Assembly: GCA_015657535.1 (NCBI GenBank)
Contig: JADHZB010001494.1
Coordinates: forward strand, 1 to 64,000
Length of the DNA: 64,000 nt
Origin: Nephromyces sp. MM_2019
Lineage: Eukaryota > Apicomplexa > Aconoidasida > Nephromycida
Direction of reading: 5' to 3'
The translations under genes and the position numbers were made by a program. The notes under the pieces are model-generated. The model was not told where the DNA came from. It did no database searches and worked only from the letters and a program-made list of their open reading frames with translations. Shown piece by piece: positions 37,901-50,282 of the stretch (position 1 is the stretch's first letter; every line of letters begins with the position of its first letter).

Positions 37901-40900
37901 GGGTACGCTAATTTCGTGTGCGTATCAAAAATCAGAAGACGACCCAGATTGCTTGATTGGTCTAATCCTAGGGACTGGGTCTAATGTCTGCTACTACGAG
38001 CCTATGGCGCAAGAATTTAACTATAAAGGGAATGTTATTAACTTAGAATACGGTAGCTTTTTTGACCCTATTCTCCCTCGCAATGAAGTGGATATTGAGG
38101 TACATACATAAGGCATAGCTTTTGGAAGATAGCAGATTCTCTCGCAATATCTTAGGTAGTATTGCTTGTGTGTGTAGCTTTAGGAAGATAAAAGATACTT
38201 TGGGAGTGATGTAGCTAGTAGTGATGGGGTGTATTTACAAAGCTGAAGATGATGGATTATAATCCTTTTCCTGCAATTTTTAATATTTTTGAAAAAAGTC
38301 TCTCTTTGCGTCAAACTTACTCTCAAACATACAAATCATTCACCTTTATATTAATGAAGTGTGCAGTATTCTGCAATCTTCAATTCCGATGTTTTTCTGC
38401 ATAGCCACGCTGTATATGTAATGTAATTTTTGCTAAGATATTATCTATTAGAGGTACTACAATGTGTAGCTGCGGACGACTCCCGCTTATCCGAAGAAAA
38501 GCTTGGAAATTAAAGCGTAAAATGCCGTAATTTTCGAACTTTTCCGCTAGCATCAAGCGGAGAAATATGGGAGGAATCAGCAGACTCTATAACTATTAGT
38601 ATTGGATATTTATCAAATCATATTCGCACACAGGGGAATCTCATGTTGAGCAATTTTTTGCCGTAAAATATGAATATTTGGTTCAAGATATTAGCTGCAG
38701 TCCAAGAAAAATAGTATATCTTTTTTGTTGGGAATCCATACGCTGGGAAGCTTCACTTTGCTGCTGGTTTCTAGATAATAAAGAGCGTAGTAGTATGTCC
38801 AAACATTCCTATCCATAGGAAACGTTTTTTGTTAAAATTAGCACCTCAAGATAAAATTCACATTTCAATACTATTCGTTTTTGATTTTCTTCAAATTTTG
38901 ATATATTTGCTTGTTTTTTCATTCATTTTTTGAAGCTACCTTAAAGTGTTTAAAATTGCAAATCCAAAATTTGTTTTGTAATGGCATTTTTCTGCTTTAA
39001 AATCCTATTTTTTTCATTGTGTGTAAGTGTTTCAGCAAGGTTCAAAAGGTGCTTTTCATGTGCTAATCTGCATGTTGACTGTGGGGGATTTAATCTTTTT
39101 TTTCTGCGAAAATTTGGGAAGCTTTTTCGTGATGTAAAGCTGCTGCTATGTTTGTTCATTTAACTCGTTAAATCTATGCTATCTCTTGCTGCAAAGATTA
39201 TGGTGCCACTAGCGAATCTTGGAGCAGTAGCGAAGGATATATTCACAGCATACCATTTTTCAGCTTAGCTGAACAGTAAAATTTTACTTTTTCTACGTAA
39301 AAGCCCTAAAAGATCCTTCAACATTTGAGCTCGCTGTCACGCAGATTTCCTGTAATCTGCACAGTTTGAAGGAGGATAATATGCTATCGTCACGATGATA
39401 TGATTTTTGACTGAAGAAGAGATCATTTGTGTGTGTTTTTTGTACGTATTTCCCAGCAAGGCACCAACAGAAAAATCTTTTTTTGTGGATAGAAAAACCT
39501 TTGGCATACATTAGCTTCTTGCTCTTGATTCTGCGTTTAACAGCGAGTAATTCTACTCATCAAAAAAGCTTCCTTGACTATAGTCTATTCATCAATGGAT
39601 GTGTGTGCTAATGCATCAAGATTTTAGCTTAAATGTCACTTCTTGTTTATAATCTTTTGATACTTTTTAATGATGCTATTCTCAGCTGGATAGATCATCT
39701 AGTAATCCTGGCGGCCAATCGTTTGAGAAGTTGGTCTCTGGTAGATATATAGGAGAATTGGTGCAAAAATATTGCATGAAACTAGATGATCCAGCTGTCT
39801 TAGATTTGTTGGAGTAAGTATTATTAGTATTTGGCCTTGTACGCGTTGATGCTGACGACTTTAACTTCACTAAAATTCGACGTCTCTGTGTGTGTGTGTT
39901 TTATTTTTACTTTCTTTTAAGCCCGTGACCTGAGCTTTTGTAGTCTCATATATGGAAGCAGTTATCGCCTAATAAAACCTTGAAAAAATGAAGTTTTTCC
40001 CACTTTTAAGTAGGCTGGAATTCACATAGAATATCGCATTGTCACTATTGGAGTGAAGCTTTGACTTTTTTTCCTTCTTGGTGAAATCTTTTGTTTTTTT
40101 ATGTCTACAAAAGCTCGCAAAGTTTGCATGATTCCCGTTGGAATTTTTTTTGGTGCTACCATTAGTTTTTAGAGGGTTTTTTGAAGATAGGTTATCCAAT
40201 TTTTTGCTTAGTTTTTGTGCTAATTCAGTTAATTTCTAGTTTAAATGTAGTTTTTGTGAAATCAATTTTTTTGTTCATTGGTTGCATTTATGAAATCTAA
40301 TGAATTGCGGGAAAAATTTTGTTCTTGTTTGCCTTTTTTTTCTGGAGGAAAGACTCCTTCTATCATTGCAGTTGTGCGTCTCTGAGATGTTGAATATTGA
40401 TTTTACCGTTTATTTTTTGGATACTTTTTGTGTGTTTTTGCTCTTCTCTTTACCTAAGATAAGCAATTTAGTTGCGTATAAGTATTTTATGGTTTTTCGG
40501 AGATATTATAATATCTGGAGTTCACGACTTCTTTTAGAAATTTTTTTTTCTTTTTTTCTTGTGTAAAGATGATTCTTTTAGGTTGTTTGCTGTAATGGAT
40601 TTTAGCATGAGGATTGCATTTTTTGTAAGGAAAAAAACCTATAAAAAATGAATTTCTAGTTGCTAAAATTACAATGAATTTGTTTGAAGATGAAGTTTTT
40701 GTACTTGTAGCTTAATAATAAATCAGAGCTTAATATTTTGGATAATTCAACTATACGTTGTAGTGTGTGTTCTGTGTTACAAGCGCTTTTTTTAGTTTTG
40801 CTTTCATGACTATTATTGATGCAGTTTGACGTATTACCTAATAACGCATTTTCTCTCTTTTTCTTTGGCTGTTGTAGTTGTACTCTTGGCCATGGATATG

Positions 40901-42748
40901 CTCTGGGAAGCTGTGTCTTTTGCAAAATTTTGTGAATAGCTTTATTTTCTTTGAGGTTGATTAAACTTTCAATTCTAAGATATCTCCAAAGAACATCTTG
41001 TACAAGTGAACTACAATATGAATGAGCGAGTTTAGCTAGGTTCGCTATGAATGACACGTGGGTTTTTACTGGAATACCTTTCAGCTTATGATGTAACAAG
41101 CATTTTTCTAGCATAAAATCCTTTTTTTTGTGGAAATTTGATCGGTAAAGAATGTTTTTTGCACTTTCTCATTTATTCAGTACGAATGCTCCTGCTCTCA
41201 ATTTCCCTTTCTCGAATACTTCTTCCATTTTATTGCAATTTTTTCGCTTTATTTACTGTTCAAATCGTTTTTGTTTTCTATTCGTAGTTGGTATTTTTCA
41301 GCTCATTTCGTAGGCTTCATTTGTAGCCTCTAATTTATTTCGTTTGACTATGCTGTCTAGTCCTCACTTAAATCTTTTTCTTTAGAGCTCTCCTTTTCTA
41401 TCGTTACATGCGCTTAATATTTGTCCTCATAACCAGAACCTACATCTTAGATACAAAGGATGCTGCAGCACTGGCAACCCTGGAAACCTCTAATCCAACT
41501 TCCTCCAATATAGTTAATACTATGAAAAGAATTTTGCCGTCTTCCACTGTCAATATTTTGAAGGCGCTTTCTTTGGCTATTTTCAATAGATCAGCTGACC
41601 TTATTAGCTGCTCCCTTGCAGCTACTGTTCTGCGAATAATAGTAGGCGAAACTTGAGAAATTTTTTTTTCGGCGTAATATTGCCTAGTTGATGCGTTTTT
41701 CCTACCTTTAGTAGCTGCTTGAATTTCTTGTTGGTTGAATAAAACTGTTTTGTTATACTCTGGTTTATAGTTGGTGTTTCCTTGTGATTTTACGCTTCTT
41801 GCTGCTATTAGAGCCGTCTTTTTGATACAAGATGATACTCCCGAGATGTATGGTCGAAGCTTTTACATTTTTTGTTTTAAATTTAGCTTTTATCACTGCG
41901 AGAACTCCGAAATTTTATGTCTTTTCCCATTTTTAAATCTTATTTTCGCGTGATTCTTCCTTACCTTAATAAGTTTCTCTTAAAAAATTGCTATATCGAG
42001 CATTTTTTCGAGTGTTTTGCAGTGCTGATAGGCACGAATCTACGCTAGGGGCATGCACAAAGCAGATCTTCTCTTTTATGCACGAACTAAAAAAGGATGC
42101 TCGAAATCTTTTAATCTCATTAAAGAAGCAGCATCTATGCGTGATAAACCTTTAAAATAGCCTGCTGATATATGTAGAGAAAAATGCTTACAGCAAGTCT
42201 TTTTTTTTTCTTATCACAGTTTTCGCGCGCGTTCTTTCAAATTTTTTGCAAATCACTTCATAGAAGGGTATATTTATAGATGCAATTGTGAGATAACTCC
42301 TACTAATCTCAGCCTATTATCAGTAATGTATTTGTTTACACAATTTTTTATGTGAATGGTTGTTTTTTCTTGATTTTCTATGAAAAATTCATCAATAAAT
42401 GATATGCATCATTCATTATATGATTTTTCTATCAATAGAAATACGCATTCAATTTTTTCATATTCATTTTTTGTATTCTACGGCCAAACCTCCATTCCAA
42501 GCGTGCTGCAATCCAATTTTCTTCCTACTCCATTCCTACAGACTTACTCTCCTGAAATTAGTCGTCTTTCTATTGGAGTTGATGGGTCCCTCATCTTAAA
42601 GAACGAATTTTATTTTGAGAGGGTTACTTGCGGTATTAGCTCCCTGATTGAAAGTGCTGGAAAGAAATGTGATGTTAAACTTATTCCTACCGATGATGGA
42701 TCAGGCAAAGGCGCAGCCTTAGTTGCCTTCGTAGCCAGTCGCTCATGA
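31934..42748 (+). CDS. HK: Hexokinase, complete, nine exons, 471 aa
   Basis: Phosphorylates glucose with ATP, the first step of glycolysis, in the cytosol. Exons: 31934-32032, 33446-33556, 33793-33890, 35144-35351, 36170-36328, 37899-38099, 39686-39813, 41437-41641, 42542-42748. They sum to 1416 nt with all phases matching. Key motifs in order: phosphate-1 loop LDFGGSNFR (75-83, usual form LDLGGTNFR); sugar-binding LGFTFSFPC (161-169) and the following LITWTK; catalytic Asp in INDT (224); GLILGTGSN (246-254); NPGGQSFEKLVSG in exon 7; GVDGS (415-419) and the adenosine-pocket DDGSGKGAAL (454-463). Length equals the usual single-domain enzyme. Introns are 236 to about 1,800 nt and T-rich on the sense strand. 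Donors include the weaker GTAAAC, GTAGTG, GTACAT and GTAGGC. Exon 9 could start slightly upstream, but the chosen acceptor CCTACAG keeps both phase and length. Confidence 0.96.
35448..35608 (+). repeat. 80-bp imperfect tandem duplication inside hexokinase intron 4
   Basis: Copies 35448-35527 and 35528-35608 both begin aaagagagttagcc, share ctctgagttt and ttggag/gtggag followed by a T run, and end aaagtt. They are well diverged. Confidence 0.7.
37395..37525 (+). repeat. CA/CCCACA-rich low-complexity tract in hexokinase intron 5
   Basis: Dense cacccaca/acacacac sequence. The same intron also carries (TG)n and (TA)n tracts at about 36370-36396 and 36577-36595. The purine/pyrimidine bias is opposite to the TG-rich microsatellites in the other introns. 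Confidence 0.7.
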
Positions 42749-44724
42749 AAAGTAATGTTATGATGAATAATTGATGACTAAGCAGTGGATTCACATCGGC
42801 AAACTTAGTTTTGAGGATTCTTAGAGGGCTTCTCACGTATACTATACGAGAATATAGTTACGCTCAGGGAGGGGCGGTAGTAAGGAAACGTTGATTTAGG
42901 CAGTAAAACATCTAATCGTATGGTTTACCGGGTACTTCTAACTTTTTGCATGGAGCAGATTATGGTTTTAGCCGTGACATCGCATTTTTATTAAGTAACG
43001 ATTACTCATGAAGATGTAAAAGCTCACTTGAATAGGCCTACCTGCAGATCTAGCGGAGACTTATCTTGATACCGATGCGCTGAAGTTACTACAGTTCATT
43101 GCAGTGGTGCCAACGACCATATTTATCTCGGCGTAAAGCGGCTCCTTGCTCTTCCAGTACCAAATATGGAACGCGCAAAAATGTATATGTAGATGTTGCA
43201 TGCGCCTCTTATTTTTTTAAGATATGATGGCTGGTATTTCAGGTATGCTTTGTAATCGTATTCTAGCATAATCGAGGCGGAGAGCCAAAGCCCGCATTTT
43301 TATGACGGCATGATGGTGAAAACTTTTATGTTTTTTGGACTTCAAAAAGTTAAGAGTCCATAAATATCTAAGTACCATAAGGCGAAGCTATCAACATAAC
43401 TGCTGGCCTATTATGCCGGACAATAAAATTCAGCGCGCAAAGCTTAACCTATTAATTTTTTAAAGCATTGTCTAGCGCATATTAGTTAGGGGAACAAAAT
43501 TCTACGCTATTAGCGCGGCTACTGCTCGCTTTCTGGTATTTTTGCCTAATGTTTCCTCTTGCGAGAGGGGATTTTGTTTGTCTCTTCTTGCCTCGCCGTG
43601 CCGAAAAGTACAGTTGTCTAGAGCGGTGTAAAATATTATCCCAACTTTCGACAGTGGGGCCTAGTCTAAAAAATGAGCTGCAGAATTTTTTTTCGAATTC
43701 TGGACTGAAGGAACCAATTTGTAATTCTGAGAAAGCTGCACGCAATACGAGTTATCCGCCAAGCGTACTAAGTCTACCAAATTAGACTTTTTTCAATGCA
43801 AAGTGTAATCTTAACATCATCTAGCATGCACATTTTGGAAGTTCCTTATATTCAACCTGTTCACCTCTCCATAAGCGGTCATTGCTTCTCCCCCTAGCGC
43901 GGTGCTGCTTAGTCATCAATTTTACATAGAGGTTGGGTTCAAATCCGTAATAGTCCATTCCGGTAAAACTACGTATTTCTTAAAAAAAAATGAGCTTTTT
44001 TAGCTGAGCAAATTTTCAGTCTCAAAAGCATTAGGCTTTAACGCAGGGCTTGCAAGGGTAACTAAAAATCAAGTTATCCCACTTGTTAGTCAGTATGAAA
44101 GAATTTACCCAAAGCAGAGAGCGTGCTCAGGTTTGTTTGCTTTGCAGGAGCTTAAACTTCCCATATGATAAGTGTTAACTTTTTCTTACTTATGGGTTAT
44201 TACCAGAATCTTAGTATAATTACGCTAGCTTGTAACTATAATTTCTTTTCAGTCTGCATACACAAGTATGTTTACTCGCCAATTGCATAAAATGCGGCGG
44301 GTTACCGCGTAACCGGTAGCTTAACTTTCAGCGTAAAATCGTTTAGAATTTACGAAAAGCGGTACTTTTTCATCAATTCACGCTGCATCTGGATCAACCA
44401 GGGCACTACTTATAGCCCAATATCATTCGCTGTAGTAATAGCATTGCATGCTATTCGTAGCTATCTAATGGGGAAAATCCGTATTCATGCGAGTAACAGG
44501 TGTTTCGCAAGGGGCACACATCCTCTCAAGTAAAATATATATAGTAAAAACGGTACGGTGGTGACATACCTAGAAAAACATGGATTTCTTGATAAAAGTA
44601 AAGGGACAGCAACCAGGGGCGAGTAGCCATGCAAGAAGCACCTGAAAAATCAGGCCCGATAGCAGTAAAATGTACATAAAAGCCTTATCGGAAGCTAGTA
44701 GGACTATAATATGAACAAGAAAAT
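42749..44724. other. Intergenic between convergent genes, no gene supported
   Basis: Hexokinase (+) and the 1101-aa gene (-) converge here. The sequence is less T-rich than the introns and has short open frames on both strands (for example 43549-43785 +) but no recognisable protein. Confidence 0.4.
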
Positions 44725-47700
44725 TCAAGTAACATCCATCCAATTTGTGTGTGCATTAGATATCTTGCAATTATCTATAAAGCTCTGTACACTCTTGCAA
44801 CACCAGACAGTTCGTGGTAGGCACTCAAGCTCGCTCCGGTAAAGAACAGACATCAATGTAAACTCAAGAGAGTCGAGCACATTTTCCAACTCTATAGCAA
44901 ATTTTGGATCCGGAAGTTCATCCATCTGCATCCTCCCCCCCTCTTCATCAAATAAAAATTGAAAACGTTGCAGTATTGCCGACTTGACGATGGGAGGATA
45001 CGAATTGCGGTCAGACTTTGGAGATACTGCGCCTGAGGCAGATTCAGAATTTTTTTTACTATCGCTCCTGCTTGAGTACCTCCTTGCTGCAGCTTCTTGC
45101 TGTAGTGGAAGCAAGAGAGAAGCAATATCATCTACATTTCCCTCATTCAACCCTAGAGATTTCTGCGTAACTGCTTGAGCAACCCTGCTCCTGCTCCGCT
45201 TTTCCGCCTTACCATCCAAATCAAGTGATCTCAGTCGATGCATCGCAGTGAACTCAGAGTTTACCTGATTATCAAGTCGAGCATAAGCCAGCCATATAAC
45301 CCTGCAAATTTGCATTGCCAGCCTTTCGTCAAGTAAAATCCTAGTCATACCAGTATTCCTGGGATTTACATCAATGTCCGTTGCATCGGGCAGTTTTTCT
45401 GGAATCTGAGTCTTATCGTCGCTGGCTAGCTTCAAAGGAGGACTCTGACAATTATCACTGAAATTCTCAACATGAGCTTCAGAATTTAATGCTTGGGTGG
45501 TTCCCTGTTCAGTAAAATGCTCTTTATCCACCATGCCCATCTCCCTAGGAACTGCAGAATTTGTTGCTTGAGCTCTCTCTTCAGCAGGATACTCTTTATC
45601 TGAATTAGCCTCCCGCTCCCTCACGAAATAGGAGCAGTATGAAGATTGTGATTTTTTACAGATTGGAACAGGCTTTTTATCTGCTAACAAATTGATCGGT
45701 TGTGTCTTTAAGTCAAAAAGGATAGAAGGATGGATGCCCCTCATCATAAAAGCTCCTGCGGTTCCTTGTATAAAAGCTGCTAACATGCCTATAGATTGGG
45801 CAATGTATTTAAGAAACTTTTCTCTATGATCAAATGTAAAGTACCCGCAGTAATGGCGAGGGCTGTGAGGTGGTGGGTAAGGAAACCCTTGTACTCCTTC
45901 ACCCCCTTCGTCGAAAAATTTTAAATATATCCTTCCAAAAACAAAAAAATCGTTCAGAAAGTCTGCAAATACCTTGAGAAGCTCCGGTATCATCGTAGCA
46001 GAAATTGGTGTAACTACAGGAGAATATTGATTCCCAAGATTTTCAGAATGTTCGCCTGCTCCAATACTACAGCTCTTACTCTTTTCTCGTTTGAAAGCTT
46101 GCCATTGATTCTCAGATATATCCTTTCGCGTAGAATATTCTACTTTAATAGCAGCAGGGATAGAGGGCTCATTCTTTTTTTTATGCTGTGTTCCAGTTAA
46201 AGCCGTAGTGGATTTCTTGTGTACAGGAGTCGATATTAACTTCTCTTCCCCATTATTTTTTCCTTTTCTTTTTTCGTCTATAAAAGTCCAAAGTTTTTCC
46301 ATAATTTTTCTTGATTCGTGGGAATGAAGTGTGAAAGCAGAAGGAGAAAGGAGAGATTTGGTAATGTTTTCCCTGCTGCTGCTTCCTTGCAGTTTGGACT
46401 GCATAAAGTTCTTATTATATCCACCCAGCATGTTATTCATTTCAGGGTTAAATAGGTTTTCTATCTTTCCTAGGTTGAGGCTTGTCAAATACTTTGCTGA
46501 AGACATTATTGAATTTTTAACGGCAGGAATGGAAAACCATGGGTTAGACGTGGAGAAAATATTTGGTATAGTCATCGAATTAAATTCTGCGTTTAGAAGA
46601 TCACCAAGCATGAAATCTTCCTCTGTATCTTCTTCTTTGGGTAGATTCAGGCAGCAATCCTCCACTATTTTCGTAAGATATATCCGTATTGAACTTGTAT
46701 TATCTATAGCTTCGAAGTCCTTCTCAGTAGGATACAGATAACCTCTTAGTGAAGACCATGATTTTAAAAGAGACTCCTCTTCCCCTTCTTTGTCGTTCGA
46801 TGGTGCTTTGGTTGAAAATCGTGAAATAGTACTGTTTAGCAGAGAGTGACACATGTGAAGATGTTTCGGCAATAAGAGGCTGCGACTTAAGTACACCCAC
46901 AAACAAACAGGCAAGAGGCCTTTCAGAAAGTGGCTAGTCAGCGTAGCCTGAAAAAGCAAAACACGTATCTTAGAGGAACGGAGGCGCTCATTAATTAGGG
47001 AGAGTGGGGGTATGGCGTCGCAATTCTCATGCTCCATACGATTAAAAAAGAAGCCTTCTTCATTTACATTGAGGGGCGCTTGCGAACACAGCCTGCAAGA
47101 GTCTTGTAGAAGTGGAGGGGCGATATGAGGAACTGGTGATATATCTACAGTAGGATACGAAGGCAATACTTCAGGCAAATTTGTATCCTGAATAATGTTT
47201 TTACTAATGAAATAACCATCATAAACAACTTTTTCAGGAGATTTATCAACTCCTCCGCTATTGAAGATACCATCCTCATCAATGCAGTCGGGGGGACCAT
47301 CAAATTTATGGTTTTTTAAGCGACTAGCTGGAGCAAATTTAGTTGGTTCGTCGCTAGCTGGTTTTGAGATTGTTTTCCCAGGAATTTCAACCAAAGTTGA
47401 AGCATGATAGTTGATCTCATAGCTCTTTCCTCGAAGAGGCGCTTCTCTTGGTGTAGTATTCAGGTTTGATTCATGAGGTTTTAATGAAGGCGGCATTGTG
47501 GAACCAGAAAAAACAGTACCTGGATTATCTTCATACTCTGCCGAAACTTTAACATCTACTTTTCTTTCTTGGAATGAGTCATTATCTATTTGAAGACTAC
47601 CTGAAAGATAAGAGTTAAAAATATCTTGGCTACCATTCCACCATTTCAAAAGTATTTCATAGAGCTCCCCGTCTGCACTGTACATGCATAAAAGAAGGAA

Positions 47701-48030
47701 AGAATCGAGTAGGGTGATGATAAGCTTATCGGACCCTGATTTAGTCCAGGTACGTCTCAATCCTCTATCTCTCAATACCATTCCAAGGAAGAGGAAAACG
47801 GAGTTATTTTCCTTCAATTGCCAGAGAGCTTTAATACAACCTTTGTATGTTTCAAGGACTATCCTGTAAGATAGATCTCCTAAGAATATTTCACATTCAT
47901 TGCTGTCAACGGCATTCTTTTCTGCTGATTCAATTAGGTGAATCCTGTTTAGCATTGCTCCGAGTTCTTGCAGTTTTTCGAGCGCCAATGCAACTCTCGA
48001 GTAAGTTTCCTGGGTCGACATTGTATACAT
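44725..48030 (-). CDS. Intronless 1101-aa protein, not recognised
   Basis: A single uninterrupted frame from ATG at 48030 to a stop at 44725; a second in-frame ATG three codons on (MSTQETYSR) could be the real start. The first ~150 residues are alpha-helical and hydrophobic-patterned (FLFLGMVLRDRG, LLLCMYSADGELYEILLKWW). Residues ~150-330 and ~590-690 are polar linkers. The region from about 690 contains a helix-rich block (ADFLNDFFVFGRIYLKFF, then GMLAAFIQGTAGAFMMRG). The C-terminal ~200 residues are again helical with a Ser/Lys-rich insertion. The alternation of helical blocks and linkers, and the early YxxILLKWW element, faintly recall gamma-tubulin complex components, but key motifs are not clear, so I do not assign a function. 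No membrane segments are evident. Confidence 0.75.
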   Translation of the reverse strand: MYTMSTQETYSRVALALEKLQELGAMLNRIHLIESAEKNAVDSNECEIFLGDLSYRIVLETYKGCIKALWQLKENNSVFLFLGMVLRDRGLRRTWTKSGSDKLIITLLDSFLLLCMYSADGELYEILLKWWNGSQDIFNSYLSGSLQIDNDSFQERKVDVKVSAEYEDNPGTVFSGSTMPPSLKPHESNLNTTPREAPLRGKSYEINYHASTLVEIPGKTISKPASDEPTKFAPASRLKNHKFDGPPDCIDEDGIFNSGGVDKSPEKVVYDGYFISKNIIQDTNLPEVLPSYPTVDISPVPHIAPPLLQDSCRLCSQAPLNVNEEGFFFNRMEHENCDAIPPLSLINERLRSSKIRVLLFQATLTSHFLKGLLPVCLWVYLSRSLLLPKHLHMCHSLLNSTISRFSTKAPSNDKEGEEESLLKSWSSLRGYLYPTEKDFEAIDNTSSIRIYLTKIVEDCCLNLPKEEDTEEDFMLGDLLNAEFNSMTIPNIFSTSNPWFSIPAVKNSIMSSAKYLTSLNLGKIENLFNPEMNNMLGGYNKNFMQSKLQGSSSRENITKSLLSPSAFTLHSHESRKIMEKLWTFIDEKRKGKNNGEEKLISTPVHKKSTTALTGTQHKKKNEPSIPAAIKVEYSTRKDISENQWQAFKREKSKSCSIGAGEHSENLGNQYSPVVTPISATMIPELLKVFADFLNDFFVFGRIYLKFFDEGGEGVQGFPYPPPHSPRHYCGYFTFDHREKFLKYIAQSIGMLAAFIQGTAGAFMMRGIHPSILFDLKTQPINLLADKKPVPICKKSQSSYCSYFVREREANSDKEYPAEERAQATNSAVPREMGMVDKEHFTEQGTTQALNSEAHVENFSDNCQSPPLKLASDDKTQIPEKLPDATDIDVNPRNTGMTRILLDERLAMQICRVIWLAYARLDNQVNSEFTAMHRLRSLDLDGKAEKRSRSRVAQAVTQKSLGLNEGNVDDIASLLLPLQQEAAARRYSSRSDSKKNSESASGAVSPKSDRNSYPPIVKSAILQRFQFLFDEEGGRMQMDELPDPKFAIELENVLDSLEFTLMSVLYRSELECLPRTVWCCKSVQSFIDNCKISNAHTNWMDVT

Positions 48031-50217
48031 CCATAACAGTGAAAACTTTTTAGTATAACGTTCAACATGTAGCTAATTAACTAAGGGAATGACCAAGGCA
48101 CTTGATGGGAAGATCATCAGCTGAGGCTCATGACAAAATGATAGAAAAAGCAAGCATGTATTCAAGACAGCAATGCTACTGAAAATGGACTGCTTAGGTT
48201 CAATCAAGTTTAACCGCAGTTCTACTGACCGGTTAAAGTAAAAAATATACCGCGAAGAAGAGCCTCCGACTAATAGTTACTCTAAACCAACATGGGAGCT
48301 TATACGGCCAGAAATACTATCATAGGACAAATCTTGACTCAGGCAAAAGAACTGATTTAGAAGAATTTGCCCATTATACAAAAAAAAGCACGAATTTTTA
48401 TCCTTGCTTCAAAGTATGTATTTTTTCATGAATAGAGCAGAAAAATCTATGGTAATAAGCTACAATCAGTGGCAGCATAATTTTCGGCGCATATTTTATA
48501 GAAACGCAGAAAAAACCGCACAATCAACTCAAATTTCATTTACATCTCTCGAGCTTGAACCTCAGCACAGGGTAGCAATTCACAAAAGAGTTAAGCGACT
48601 TTGACATAGCCCTACAGATTGATCAGTATTCATCAGAAAGCAGTGGTCATTGATAGAAAGCCATATATAAGTAACCCCAATACCAAAATTAGGGAAAAGA
48701 AGGCCGAGGAATGACTGCCTGCGAAAATATGGTCTTCAAATAATTTCATGAGCATTTCCATAGGTATGGCTAAAAAATTCAAATCCCAAAATCATTTCAT
48801 TCTCCAAGAAAAATGAATGGCAGCTTCCAGCATCAGAAAGACCGTTGAGTTGATGCGCATATAAAACAGAGTTTCTAGAAGCAAAGAACATGCCAAATTA
48901 ACATAGATAACGGGGTAACTCTTTTACAATTTTACTGGTGATCTCAGACTGGTATCGAACTAGCTGGGGGAAGCAGATATTCTACGGGATACAAAATAAA
49001 AACAGCCCCTCAACATCATGCAGGTTTGGGGGTCCATGCAACGCTGCCATGATACTCAAATCGTAGAGTAAATATTAAGCTGAAGCTTAGGAAAGCGTAT
49101 ATTTTTCCCTCATATGAATCGTGCGCTTTCGGCGAAAGTAGGACAGAACTGAAGATGAGGGAGAAACACACGAGACAAATAAGGGTACAAAAGCTTCCAA
49201 AAGATTATTTGAAACCCGCACAACTAAAAGTTCAAGTGATGTTCCAGTAAATAGACTCATTTTACTCCAATGACCAGTAAGCCAGATCAGAAAGGTTTGC
49301 AAGTTTCCGTAATTGGATTGTCGGCTAATGCTGAAGTTGACCTAAATGAAGGAATTTGTACGGATGCACACAAGAGGTGACCAGTTATGCAAGTCTTATA
49401 CCTATGCCGAAAACACTGCCTCACGATAACGTCAAACACTAAGGCTAAATAAACTTTTTGTAATAAAAACCGAGTATCATTCCTAGCTTTCCAGGGTTCA
49501 CCGCGGATATGCACACGCTATATGTATTACTAAACACACCAGCACATTCACACGTTGATGCAACTTCAGATCACAAAAAATAGTTTCTCATCTGCGCCTA
49601 GTTACCGAGCAACTTGTACGGAAAGACGAGTAATTTAACTGGCGAAATTGATCCACCCTGCACGCAGCCCCATACCTAAAAGCAGGCAAGCTGAATGCCT
49701 GCTGGCATCTAAATTGGGAAATTGTAGTCGAATAAAATCACGTGGAATTATTCCTACGCAAACACACAAAAAGTGACTCTGCGCAGTGCGAAGCCAGTTT
49801 TCGCGATTGCGCGCAATCCTAGAACGCTCGAGCGCGCGCAGATCAAATAAAAGCTCGAAATCCTGTTTTGTGCATGCTGCCCCGTTGTTATTCCAGGCAG
49901 TAAGTTCATTTAACTCGTGGCAGTTATATGCTTCTAATTATTACTACGCGTCACGTAACAGGAGCTACTACCGCCGCCACACCATTGAAATTGCAGTGAC
50001 ATCAAATGGTTAGAAGTGAATGCCAACATACGCTAAATGCCGTGAATTCTGCTTTCACAAAATGAATGGATATGAAGGTACATTCAGGCGCTAGAGTTGA
50101 TAGCGCTGTAAAGATGTACTGAACGGCAGAAGTCTGCTTTGTGATTGAAGATATCGTGTTCACGAAATCGCACGTACAAAACAAAACTATGTAGGCGTAT
50201 TTCTAACTCCCTATGCT
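48031..50217. other. Intergenic, no firm gene
   Basis: 48.05-49.5 kb is A-rich on plus and featureless; it could be 5' leader of the minus-strand 1101-aa gene. At 49786-49900 a plus-strand frame (contains KSSKSCFVHAAPLLFQ) runs into a good GTAAGT donor at 49900, so a small leading exon of the following plus-strand gene is possible but unproven. Confidence 0.35.
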
Positions 50218-50282
50218 ATGACAAGCGAGAGTAAATCTGGCCAGATCAGGATATGCGAAGAAATTGCTTCCAGTTTTGGTAG

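Noticed and set aside
43915..43960. ggttcaaatcc box suggesting a tRNA T-arm
   Set aside because: The flanking bases do not form the T stem and no acceptor, D or anticodon arm could be folded around it.
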